Assembly (NCBI GenBank): GCA_023437345.1
Contig: JAEZGC010000241.1
Location: forward strand, 1-6,683
Length of the DNA: 6,683 bases
Direction: 5' to 3'
Origin: Actinomycetes bacterium
GTDB lineage: Bacteria; Actinomycetota; Actinomycetes; Propionibacteriales; Propionibacteriaceae
Under the pieces are notes generated by a model. The model saw only the letters and a program-made list of their open reading frames with translations, was not told the DNA's origin and made no database searches. Positions 1 to 6,555 of this stretch are shown here, piece after piece. A program made the translations under genes and the position numbers. Positions within the stretch are counted from its first letter, which is position 1. The number at the start of each line of letters is the position of its first letter.

Positions 1-1
1 G

Positions 2-1039
2 CTCGGCACCCCCGTCCGGATCTTCAAGAACAACACCGACTCCCACGGCGCCTCCTACGGCTGCCACGAGAACTACCTGCTCGACCGGGCCACCCCCTGG
101 CAGCGGATCGTCAGCGGGTTCACCGGATACCTGGTCTCCCGCTCGATCATCTGCGGCGCCGGACGCGTCGGGCTGGGCCAGTTCGGCGAGCGGCCGGGAT
201 TCCAGCTCACCCAGCGGGCCGACTTCTTCGAGACCGTCGAGGGGATCCAGACCACCCGCAACCGCCCGATCATCAACACCCGCGACGAGCCGCACGCCCC
301 GCCGGCGCGGTACCGGCGGCTGCACGTGATCACCGGCGACGCCAACCGGTCGCCGTGGTCGACCTGGCTGAAGCTGGGCGGTGCCGCGGCCGTGCTGGCG
401 GCGCTCGAGGCCGACGCGCTGCCGATCCTCCCGCTGGCCGACCCGGTGGCGGCGATGAGGGCGGTGAGCCACGACGCGTCCCGACCGGTCGGGCTCGCTG
501 ACGGACGGACGATCACCGCAGCCGACCTGCAGGGCGAGTACCTCGCCGCCGCGCGGGCGCACGCCGAGCGGGCCGGCGGAGACTTCGCCGTGCTGGATGC
601 CTGGCAGGAGGCGCTGGCCGACTTCGGCACCGACCCGGACCGGCTGGCCGACCGGCTGGACTGGGCCGCCAAGCAGCGGCTGCTGCGCTCCTACGCCGAC
701 CGGCACGGGTTGCCGCCCGACTCGCCGCGGCTCGCACAGCTCGACCTGGCCTGGGCCGAGCTGGCCCCACGCTCGCCGTACGAGCTGCTCGCCGGGCGCG
801 GCGGCCTCCGTGCGCTCCCGTTCCACCCGGACGTCGACTGGGCCGTCGTCGAACCCCCGTCCGACACCAGGGCGTGGCTGCGCGGCAGCCTCGTGCAGCG
901 GCGGCCCGAGGCCGTCGTGGCAGGTTCGTGGGACTGGCTCGTGGTGCGCGCAGCGTCCGGTCGCCGGACCCGGCTCGACCTGTCCGACCCGCTCACGCCG
1001 GGTGACCTGGATGCGGTGCTGGCGGCGCTGGCTCGGTAG
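2..1039 (+). CDS. dop: Depupylase/Pup deamidase Dop, 5'-truncated by the window edge
   Basis: Dop is a carboxylate-amine ligase-fold enzyme. It deamidates the C-terminal Gln of Pup to Glu and hydrolyses the isopeptide bond that links Pup to substrate lysines. The visible part is 345 codons ending in TAG. By comparison with the roughly 500-residue family, about 150 N-terminal residues are missing, including the catalytic Asp region. Fragment residues 9-26 carry the KNNTD...GASYG.HENYL signature, residues 66-76 carry PGFQLTQRADF, residues 91-99 carry INTRDEPHA, and RRLHVI follows at 105-110. These motifs are shared by Dop and the ligase PafA. The C-terminal half matches Dop rather than PafA as I recall the families: an LDWAAKQRLL segment, PPSDTRAWLRG, and a SWDWLVV stretch equivalent to SWDSVIF of the mycobacterial protein. 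Pup lies 27 bp downstream. Some usually conserved positions look divergent, for example ETVEGIQTT at residues 77-85. Dop is a firm call; PafA is the only serious alternative. Confidence 0.93.
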   Translation, partial: LGTPVRIFKNNTDSHGASYGCHENYLLDRATPWQRIVSGFTGYLVSRSIICGAGRVGLGQFGERPGFQLTQRADFFETVEGIQTTRNRPIINTRDEPHAPPARYRRLHVITGDANRSPWSTWLKLGGAAAVLAALEADALPILPLADPVAAMRAVSHDASRPVGLADGRTITAADLQGEYLAAARAHAERAGGDFAVLDAWQEALADFGTDPDRLADRLDWAAKQRLLRSYADRHGLPPDSPRLAQLDLAWAELAPRSPYELLAGRGGLRALPFHPDVDWAVVEPPSDTRAWLRGSLVQRRPEAVVAGSWDWLVVRAASGRRTRLDLSDPLTPGDLDAVLAALAR

Positions 1040-1054
1040 GGTGGGACGTCGAGC

Positions 1055-1060
1055 AAGGAG
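1055..1060 (+). promoter_or_regulatory. Shine-Dalgarno of pup (AAGGAG)
   Basis: AAGGAG is followed by two adjacent in-frame ATG codons at 1064 and 1067. Spacing is 3 nt to the first and 6 nt to the second. The second spacing is closer to the usual optimum, so this site favours the 1067 start. Confidence 0.75.
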
Positions 1061-1066
1061 TGGATG

Positions 1067-1249
1067 ATGGCCGAACGGGTGCGACAGGAGCGCCAGGTGC
1101 GCCGCGCAGACGGCAGCGGGGTCGACCTGAGCACCTCCGACAGCGTCAGTCCCGCCGACTACGACGCCATCCTCGACGAGATCGACGAGGTCCTCGAGGC
1201 GGACGCCGAGGAGTACGTGCGCGCCTTCGTGCAGAAGGGCGGCCAGTGA
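1067..1249 (+). CDS. pup: Prokaryotic ubiquitin-like protein Pup
   Basis: This 60-residue tag protein is attached through its C-terminus to lysines of target proteins by PafA. An ARC/Mpa-type AAA+ ATPase recognises it, usually for 20S proteasome degradation. The C-terminal half is diagnostic: acidic ILDEIDEVLEADAEEY at about residues 35-50, then VRAFVQKGGQ at 51-60. It ends in Gln, so Dop must convert it to Glu before conjugation, consistent with dop ending 27 bp upstream. Residues 31-55 would form the helix that engages the ATPase. The N-terminal part should be disordered and is arginine-rich (Arg 4, 6, 9, 12, 13), unlike the Gly/Asp-rich start of mycobacterial Pup. Lys57 is the only lysine. 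I chose the start at 1067 because of its 6-nt spacing from AAGGAG; starting at 1064 would add one Met. No prcB/prcA follows; tyrA begins 7 bp later. Confidence 0.95.
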   Translation: MAERVRQERQVRRADGSGVDLSTSDSVSPADYDAILDEIDEVLEADAEEYVRAFVQKGGQ

Positions 1250-1256
1250 CCCCGCG

Positions 1257-2339
1257 ATGATCCCTATCGACCTCTCACCCACGCTCGTCATCGGCACCGG
1301 CCTGGTCGGCGCCTCGGTGGCGCTCGCCCTGACCCGGGCCGGCGTCGGCGTCCACCTGGCCGACCGCGCCTCCAGCCACGCCAGGGTCGCCGCCTCGCTC
1401 GGCGGCGGAACCACAGCCCGGCCCGAACCCGACGCGGTCCGGCTCGTCGTCGTCGCGGTACCCCCGGATGCGCTGCCCACTGTCGTCGAGCGGGCGCTGG
1501 CGAGCTACCCGCACGCGACGGTGACCGACGTCGGGTCCGTCAAGGGCACCGTGCTGGCCGCGCTGCGGGCCACCGGTGCGGACCTGAGCCGGTACGTCGG
1601 CTCGCACCCGATGGCCGGGTCCCAGAAGATGGGCCCGCTGACCGCCAATGCCGACCTGTTCGTCGACCGGACGTGGGTCGTCACCCCGCACGACACCTCG
1701 GCAGGGCACGCCGTCCTGGACGTGCAGGAACTGGCCCGCCTGTGCGGGGCCCGTCGGGTCACCATGGGTGCCGCGCACCACGACGAGGCGGTAGCCCAGG
1801 TCTCCCACCTGCCGCACCTGGTCTCGGCGCTGGTCGCCGCCGGACTGACCCGGGTTCCCACCGAGCACCTGCGGCTGGCCGGACAGGGCGTCCGCGATGT
1901 CACAAGGATCGCCGGGTCGGACCCCGAGCTGTGGCGCCAGATCATCACCGCGAACCGGGCCGCCGTCCGGCAGGAACTCGCCGGACTGCAGGCCGACCTC
2001 GCCTCGGTGATCCAGGCGCTCGACGACCCGGCGGCGATCACCGAACTGCTGGAACGCGGCCGCGAGGGCACCAGGGCGCTGCCCGGCAAGCACGGCCTCG
2101 CCCCTGTCGACTACGCCAGGGTCGTGGTGGAGATCCCCGACGAACCGGGCTCGCTGGCGCGGCTGTTCGCCGACATCGAGACCGCCGGGGTCAATGTCGA
2201 GGACCTGTCCATCGACCACGACGTCGAGCGCGAGATCGGCTACCTGTCGCTCCAGGTCGGCCCCGAACGTGCCGACGACCTTCGCACCGCCATGACTGCC
2301 GCCGGCTGGCGGCTGCGCGAGCCCGAATCGACCCTGTAG
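1257..2339 (+). CDS. tyrA: Prephenate (or arogenate) dehydrogenase with C-terminal ACT domain
   Basis: TyrA carries out the NAD(P)-dependent oxidative decarboxylation of prephenate to 4-hydroxyphenylpyruvate, or of arogenate to tyrosine, in cytoplasmic tyrosine synthesis. The 360-residue protein opens with a Rossmann fold: GTGLVG at 13-18, and Asp36 at the end of the second strand, which favours NAD+ over NADP+. DVGSVKG is at 91-97. The SHPMAGS motif at 116-122 holds the catalytic His117. A second family motif, HHDEAVAQVSHLPH, spans 174-187, and RIAGSDPELW at 217-226 lies in the helical dimerisation domain. Residues 285-353 (VVVEIPDEPGSLARLF onward) are an ACT domain, which suggests feedback control by an aromatic amino acid. 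The ATG lies 7 bp after the pup stop with no good Shine-Dalgarno, so translation is probably coupled to pup. The choice of prephenate or arogenate cannot be settled from sequence. Confidence 0.93.
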   Translation: MIPIDLSPTLVIGTGLVGASVALALTRAGVGVHLADRASSHARVAASLGGGTTARPEPDAVRLVVVAVPPDALPTVVERALASYPHATVTDVGSVKGTVLAALRATGADLSRYVGSHPMAGSQKMGPLTANADLFVDRTWVVTPHDTSAGHAVLDVQELARLCGARRVTMGAAHHDEAVAQVSHLPHLVSALVAAGLTRVPTEHLRLAGQGVRDVTRIAGSDPELWRQIITANRAAVRQELAGLQADLASVIQALDDPAAITELLERGREGTRALPGKHGLAPVDYARVVVEIPDEPGSLARLFADIETAGVNVEDLSIDHDVEREIGYLSLQVGPERADDLRTAMTAAGWRLREPESTL

Positions 2340-2341
2340 AC

Positions 2342-2347
2342 AAGGAG
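2342..2347 (+). promoter_or_regulatory. Shine-Dalgarno of cmk (AAGGAG)
   Basis: A strong AAGGAG sits in the 12-bp gap after tyrA, 4 nt before the cmk ATG. It supports the 2352 start and independent initiation of cmk within the shared transcript. Confidence 0.75.
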
Positions 2348-2351
2348 CCCC

Positions 2352-3014
2352 ATGACGCAACGCCTGGTCATCGCCATCGACGGCCCGAGCGGGTCGGGCA
2401 AGTCGACCACCTCCCGCGCCGTGGCCGACCGGCTCGGCCTCGCCTACCTCGACACCGGCGCCATGTACCGCGCGGTGACCTGCGCCTTCCTTGATGCCGG
2501 GGTGGACCCGTCCGACACCGCGGGCGTGATCGCCGCCACCCGGACCGCCGACCTGCAGATCAGCACCGACCCCAACGACCAGTGGGTCCGGGTCAACGGC
2601 GTCGACGTCACCACGCGGATCCGCGGGCAGGAGGTCTCGGCCACGGTCAGCGCGGTCTCGACCCTGGCCGAGTGCCGGGAGGACCTGGTTGCCCGGCAGC
2701 GCGCCATTATCGACGCAGCTCCGGCGGGGATCGTCGCCGAGGGTCGCGACATCACCACCGTCGTCGCGCCGGACGCCGCCCTGCGGGTGCTGCTGACCGC
2801 CGATCCGGAGATCCGGATGGCCCGCCGCAAGCTCGACCTGGGTGGCGAGGTCGACTCCGCCGCCCTGGCCGACCAGGTCCTGCGGCGCGACCAGGACGAC
2901 TCCAAGCTGGTGAACTTCACGACCGCCGCGGACGGCGTCGTCCACCTCGACTGCACCTACCTCAGCCTCGACCAGACCATCGACGCTGTTCTCGCCCTGG
3001 TGCCGACGCTATGA
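2352..3014 (+). CDS. cmk: Cytidylate kinase (CMP/dCMP kinase)
   Basis: Cmk phosphorylates CMP and dCMP to the diphosphates using ATP, in pyrimidine nucleotide supply and salvage in the cytoplasm. The 220-residue length is normal for the family. The P-loop GPSGSGKST lies at 11-19, and the nucleotide monophosphate contact motif LDTGAMYR at 33-40. EGRDITTVV at 130-138 is the family G-R-D motif, in the Thr-Thr variant I recall from other actinobacteria rather than Gly-Thr. The arginine-containing lid element RRDQDDS is at 168-174. The insert between about residues 60 and 110 corresponds to the CMP-binding domain. The gene starts 12 bp after tyrA behind a strong AAGGAG, and its TGA overlaps the der ATG. 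In some actinobacteria Cmk and Der are fused; here they are separate reading frames. Confidence 0.96.
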   Translation: MTQRLVIAIDGPSGSGKSTTSRAVADRLGLAYLDTGAMYRAVTCAFLDAGVDPSDTAGVIAATRTADLQISTDPNDQWVRVNGVDVTTRIRGQEVSATVSAVSTLAECREDLVARQRAIIDAAPAGIVAEGRDITTVVAPDAALRVLLTADPEIRMARRKLDLGGEVDSAALADQVLRRDQDDSKLVNFTTAADGVVHLDCTYLSLDQTIDAVLALVPTL

Positions 3015-4366
3015 CCGACACCTTCCCCGACGGCGGACAGGACGCCCTCGACAAGCCGGTCGTCGCGGTCGTCGGCCGTCCCAACGTCGGCAAGTCGATG
3101 CTGGTCAACCGGATCATCGGCCGGCGGGAAGCCGTCGTGCAGGACCTGCCCGGGGTGACGCGGGACCGGGTCTCCTATGACGCGGAGTGGAACGGACGCG
3201 ACTTCGTTGTGGTCGACACCGGCGGGTGGGCGCCGGACGCGGTGGGGATGGCCGCCCAGATCGCCGAACAGGCCGAGCTGGCGATCGCCGCGGCGGACGC
3301 CGTCCTGTTCGTGGTCGACGCCACAGTCGGCACCCAGGACGTCGACGAGGCGGTCGTCGAAGTGCTGCGCCGCTCCCGCAAGCCGGTGGTGCTGGCCGCC
3401 AACAAGGTCGACGACGCCCGCCAGGAGGCGGATGCCGCGATGATGTGGAACCTGGGGCTGGGCGAGCCGTGGCCGGTCTCGGCGATGCACGGACGTGGCA
3501 CCGGCGACCTGCTGGACGCCCTGCTCGCCGTGCTGCCCGATGCGCCGCGGGCCTCTGACCCGCAACCCGGCGGGCCTCGCCGGGTCGCGATCATCGGGCG
3601 GCCCAACGTCGGCAAGTCCTCGCTGCTCAACAAGCTCGCCGGCTCGCAGCGGGCCGTCGTCGACAACGTCGCCGGCACCACCGTCGACCCGGTCGATGAA
3701 CTGGTCCAGGTCGGGGGAGTGGTCTACCGCTTCATCGACACAGCCGGGCTGCGTCGCCGGGTGAAGGAGGCGTCCGGCCACGAGTACTACGCGTCGCTGC
3801 GCACGCAGGGCGCCATCGAGCGCGCCGAGGTGTGCGTGGTGGTGCTGGACGCGTCCGAGACGATCAGTGACCAGGACCTGCGGGTGATCGGCATGGTCGA
3901 GGAGGCCGGCCGGGCGATGGTGATCGCCTACAACAAGTGGGACCTGACCGACGACGAACGGCGCCGCTACCTGGCCCGGGAGATCGAGCAGGACATCCAG
4001 GCCTTCGCGTGGGCCCCGAGCGTCAACATCTCGGCCCTGACCGGCCGCAACGTCGACCGGCTCAGCAAGGCCATCGAGGAGGCCCTCGAGGGGTGGGAGA
4101 CCCGGATCTCGACCGGCAAGCTGAACGCCTTCCTCGGCAGGCTCGCCGCTGCCCACCCGCACCCGGTGCGCGGTGGCAAGCAGCCCAGGATCCTGTTCGG
4201 CACCCAGGCCCACAACTGCCCGCCGACGTTCGCCCTGTTCACCTCGGGGGCGTTCGACCCGCAGTACCTCAGGTTCGTCCAGCGGCGGCTGCGGGAGGAT
4301 TTCGGATTCCGTGGCACACCGGTGAATGTGCAGGTCAGGGCGAGGGAACGACGCAAGTCCCGGTGA
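3011..4366 (+). CDS. der: Ribosome biogenesis GTPase Der (EngA)
   Basis: Der is an essential tandem-GTPase factor that binds the 50S subunit and assists its late assembly. The 451-residue protein has an acidic 15-residue leader and two G domains. Domain 1 has GRPNVGKS at 22-29, PGVTRD at 47-52, DTGG at 69-72, NKVD at 131-134 and SAM at 157-159. Domain 2 has GRPNVGKS at 196-203, AGTTVDPVDE at 221-230, DTAG at 243-246, NKWD at 308-311 and SA at 341-342. Residues from about 362 to 445 form the KH-like domain, ending in a basic RARERRKSR tail. All core GTP-binding motifs are intact. Met30 follows Lys28-Ser29 of the first P-loop, where Thr or Ser is more usual. The start is set by the ATGA overlap with cmk (3011-3014); no Shine-Dalgarno is evident, so translation is likely coupled to cmk. 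The frame stays open further upstream only as a shadow of cmk. Confidence 0.96.
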   Translation: MTDTFPDGGQDALDKPVVAVVGRPNVGKSMLVNRIIGRREAVVQDLPGVTRDRVSYDAEWNGRDFVVVDTGGWAPDAVGMAAQIAEQAELAIAAADAVLFVVDATVGTQDVDEAVVEVLRRSRKPVVLAANKVDDARQEADAAMMWNLGLGEPWPVSAMHGRGTGDLLDALLAVLPDAPRASDPQPGGPRRVAIIGRPNVGKSSLLNKLAGSQRAVVDNVAGTTVDPVDELVQVGGVVYRFIDTAGLRRRVKEASGHEYYASLRTQGAIERAEVCVVVLDASETISDQDLRVIGMVEEAGRAMVIAYNKWDLTDDERRRYLAREIEQDIQAFAWAPSVNISALTGRNVDRLSKAIEEALEGWETRISTGKLNAFLGRLAAAHPHPVRGGKQPRILFGTQAHNCPPTFALFTSGAFDPQYLRFVQRRLREDFGFRGTPVNVQVRARERRKSR

Positions 4367-4381
4367 GTCGGGCAGGTGGTG

Positions 4382-4391
4382 TGCTAAGAAT
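4382..4391 (+). promoter_or_regulatory. Possible -10 region upstream of glcB
   Basis: TGCTAAGAAT is the most A/T-rich stretch in the 50-bp der-glcB gap. It could act as a -10 element (AAGAAT matches TATAAT at 4 of 6 positions, with a TG upstream). I see no convincing -35. Its position would put the transcript start inside the adjacent palindrome. This is weak evidence. Confidence 0.25.
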
Positions 4392-4401
4392 GGTCTGACC
4401 A
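4391..4401 (+). promoter_or_regulatory. Candidate GntR/FadR-type operator upstream of glcB
   Basis: TGGTCTGACCA is a perfect inverted repeat, with 5-bp arms around a single central T. It sits 15 bp before the glcB ATG and just ahead of its Shine-Dalgarno. The TGGT-N3-ACCA form matches operators of FadR-subfamily GntR regulators such as E. coli FadR. In E. coli the glcB operon is controlled by GlcC, a member of the same subfamily. Binding here would cover the likely transcript start. The regulator gene is not in the window, so the assignment is inference. Confidence 0.45.
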
Positions 4402-4404
4402 CCT

Positions 4405-4410
4405 GAGAGG
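4405..4410 (+). promoter_or_regulatory. Shine-Dalgarno of glcB (GAGAGG)
   Basis: GAGAGG, followed by A, lies 6 nt before the ATG at 4417. It supports that start and shows that glcB has its own ribosome binding site, unlike der, which relies on overlap with cmk. Confidence 0.65.
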
Positions 4411-4416
4411 ACGACG

Positions 4417-6555
4417 ATGTCGCTCAATTCCCACCCCGGCCTGACCGTCGACCCCGATCTGGCGAGCTTCGTCGCCGACGAGTTGCTGCCCGGTCTGGAC
4501 ATCACCCCTGACGCCTTCTGGGCCATTCTCGCCGACCTGCAGCACCGGTTCGCCGGCCGGCTGAGCCAGGCGCTCGCCGAGCGTGACCGGCTGCAGACCG
4601 CCATCGACGAGTGGCACCGAAGCCGCGGCGCGTCCGACCCCGCCGAGTACGAGGACTTCCTGACCGAGCTGGGGTACCTGGTGCCCGTGCCGTCGGTGGC
4701 AGTCGAGGTCGCCGGCGTGGACGAGGAGATCAGCCGGATCGCGGGGCCGCAGCTGGTCGTGCCCTCGACGGTGCCGCGGTACGCGTTGAACGCTGCCAAT
4801 GCGCGCTGGGGCTCGCTCTACGACGCGCTGTACGGCACCGACGTGCTGCCGCTGGAGGGTGAGCTCGCGCCGGGCTACGACCCGCGTCGTGGCGCCCAGG
4901 TGATAGCGGCTGTCGATCGGCTGCTCGACGAGTTCTTTCCGCTGGACGGCGCGTCGCACTCCGATGTCACCGGCTACGGCGCTGCCGACGGCCGCCTTGT
5001 CGCACGGACCGTGGCCGGCCCGGTCGGGCTGGTGGACCTGGCCCAGTTCGCCGGCTCCAGCGAGCGCTCGGTGCTGCTGCACCGTAACGGCCTGCATGTC
5101 GAGCTGCGGATCGATCGCGACCACCCGGTCGGCAGCGGTCACCCGGCGGGCGTGGCCGACGTCCTGGTCGAGGCGGCGGTCACCACCATCGTCGACCTTG
5201 AGGATTCGGTCGCCACAGTCGACGGCGAGGACAAGGCAGCGGCGTACCGCACCTGGCTGGGGATGATGACCGGCGGGCTGTCGGCAGACTTCCCCAAGGA
5301 CGGTCGCACGGTCCACCGGGTGATGAACCCCGACCGGCAGTACCGGGCCCCCGACGGCAGCCCGCTCGTCCTGCACGGGCGCTCGCTGCTGCTGGCCCGC
5401 ACCGTCGGCCACCACATGTTCACCGACGCCGTCCAGACCGCCGACGGCCAGCCGGTCGCCGAGGGCGTGCTGGACGCGCTGGTCACCGTCACAGCTGCGT
5501 TGCACGACCTGCGTGGTCTCGGCCGGTTCCGCAATTCGCGCACCGGCAGCGTCTACCTGGTCAAGCCCAAGCAGCACGGGCCTCACGAGGTCGCGCTCAC
5601 CGCGGACCTGTTCGGCGCCGTCGAGGCGGCGCTCGGCCTGCCGCCGTGCACCGTCAAGATCGGCATCATGGACGAGGAGAAGCGGACCTCGTTGAACCTC
5701 GAGGCGTGCATCGCCGCCGCCCGGGACCGGGTGATCTTCATCAACACCGGCTTCCTTGACCGGACCGGCGACGAGATCCACACCGACTTCCATGCCGGGG
5801 CGATGATCCGCAAGAACACCATGAAGTCGGCGACCTGGATGACCGCCTACGAGGACCGCAACGTCGACGTCGCGCTGGCCGCCGGGTTCACCGGGCAGGC
5901 TCAAGTGGGCAAGGGCATGTGGGCCAAGCCGGCGGCGATGGCCGACATGGTCGCCCAGAAGCAAGCCCATCCCGAGGCGGGCGCCAACTGCGCGTGGGTG
6001 CCGTCGCCGACGGCCGCCACCCTGCACGCCCTGCACTACCTGCGGGTGGATGTCGCAGCCCGGCAGCGTGAGCTGGCCGGCCGTCGGACCGACCGCCGGC
6101 TGCTGCTCCATGTGCCGGTGCTGGATTCGGCGCCCGGCGAGGCGGAGATCGACCACGAGCTGCGGACCAACGCCCAGTCGATCCTTGGGTACGTGGTGCG
6201 TTGGGTGGGCCTGGGGATCGGCTGCTCGACGGTGCCGGATCTGGAAGGCGTCGGCCTGATGGAGGACCGCGCGACGCTTCGGATCTCGAGCCAGCACATT
6301 GCGAACTGGCTGCACCACGGCATCGTGGACGCCGACCGCGTGCGGGCGGTGTTCGCCGAGATGGCCGCGTTCGTGGACGAGCAGAACGCCGGCGAGCCGG
6401 GCTACCGTCCGATGGCTGCCGACCTGGCTGCCAGCGAGCCGTTCCAGGCCGCGCTGGAGTTGGTGTTCACCGGCCGCGAGGAGCCGAACGGCTACACCGA
6501 ACGGGTGCTGACCAGTTGGCGGCAGCGCGCCAAGGCGGCCGCCGGGCAGCGGTAG
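4417..6555 (+). CDS. glcB: Malate synthase G
   Basis: Malate synthase G condenses glyoxylate with acetyl-CoA to give malate, in the glyoxylate shunt and in glycolate or glyoxylate use. The 712-residue length fits the single-chain G form (about 720) rather than the shorter A form. The TIM-barrel signatures are intact: TTIVDLEDSVATVDGEDK at 256-273, GRSLLLARTVGHHM at 321-334, NSRTGSVYLVKPKQHGP at 373-389, GIMDEEKRTSLN at 416-427 and FLDRTGDEIHT at 446-456. By alignment from memory with the E. coli enzyme, Arg328 is the glyoxylate/enolate arginine, Glu420 and Asp448 bind Mg2+, and Asp617 in MEDRATLRISSQHIANW is the catalytic base. Cys603 matches E. coli Cys617, but the second redox cysteine (Cys688) is not conserved. 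The C-terminal plug ends with PNGYTE at 690-695. The gene is 50 bp after der, with its own Shine-Dalgarno and a candidate operator. No isocitrate lyase gene is visible. Confidence 0.97.
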   Translation: MSLNSHPGLTVDPDLASFVADELLPGLDITPDAFWAILADLQHRFAGRLSQALAERDRLQTAIDEWHRSRGASDPAEYEDFLTELGYLVPVPSVAVEVAGVDEEISRIAGPQLVVPSTVPRYALNAANARWGSLYDALYGTDVLPLEGELAPGYDPRRGAQVIAAVDRLLDEFFPLDGASHSDVTGYGAADGRLVARTVAGPVGLVDLAQFAGSSERSVLLHRNGLHVELRIDRDHPVGSGHPAGVADVLVEAAVTTIVDLEDSVATVDGEDKAAAYRTWLGMMTGGLSADFPKDGRTVHRVMNPDRQYRAPDGSPLVLHGRSLLLARTVGHHMFTDAVQTADGQPVAEGVLDALVTVTAALHDLRGLGRFRNSRTGSVYLVKPKQHGPHEVALTADLFGAVEAALGLPPCTVKIGIMDEEKRTSLNLEACIAAARDRVIFINTGFLDRTGDEIHTDFHAGAMIRKNTMKSATWMTAYEDRNVDVALAAGFTGQAQVGKGMWAKPAAMADMVAQKQAHPEAGANCAWVPSPTAATLHALHYLRVDVAARQRELAGRRTDRRLLLHVPVLDSAPGEAEIDHELRTNAQSILGYVVRWVGLGIGCSTVPDLEGVGLMEDRATLRISSQHIANWLHHGIVDADRVRAVFAEMAAFVDEQNAGEPGYRPMAADLAASEPFQAALELVFTGREEPNGYTERVLTSWRQRAKAAAGQR

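Noticed and set aside
73..672. Ser/Ala-rich - strand frame opposite dop
   Set aside because: Its low-complexity composition is an artefact of reading GC-rich Dop codons in reverse.
1275..2945. Long open reading frame on the - strand across tyrA and cmk
   Set aside because: It is antisense to two well-supported genes, and its protein is rich in Gly, Arg, Asp and Val with no recognisable motif. This is typical of shadow frames in high-GC DNA.
2582..3010. In-frame upstream extension of der through cmk
   Set aside because: The extension encodes an Arg/Gly-rich shadow of cmk with no Der or Cmk homology; the ATG at 3011 gives a normal-length Der.
2990..3014. Programmed frameshift that would fuse Cmk to Der
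   Set aside because: There is no slippery heptamer near the overlap, and both genes have complete separate ends.
3080..3618. 17-nt direct repeat at 3080-3096 and 3602-3618
   Set aside because: It encodes the shared P-loop (PNVGKS) of the two Der G domains, so it reflects the known domain duplication rather than a mobile or regulatory repeat.
2957..4402. Long - strand frame opposite der
   Set aside because: It is antisense to an intact Der with all GTPase motifs, and its translation has no domain features.
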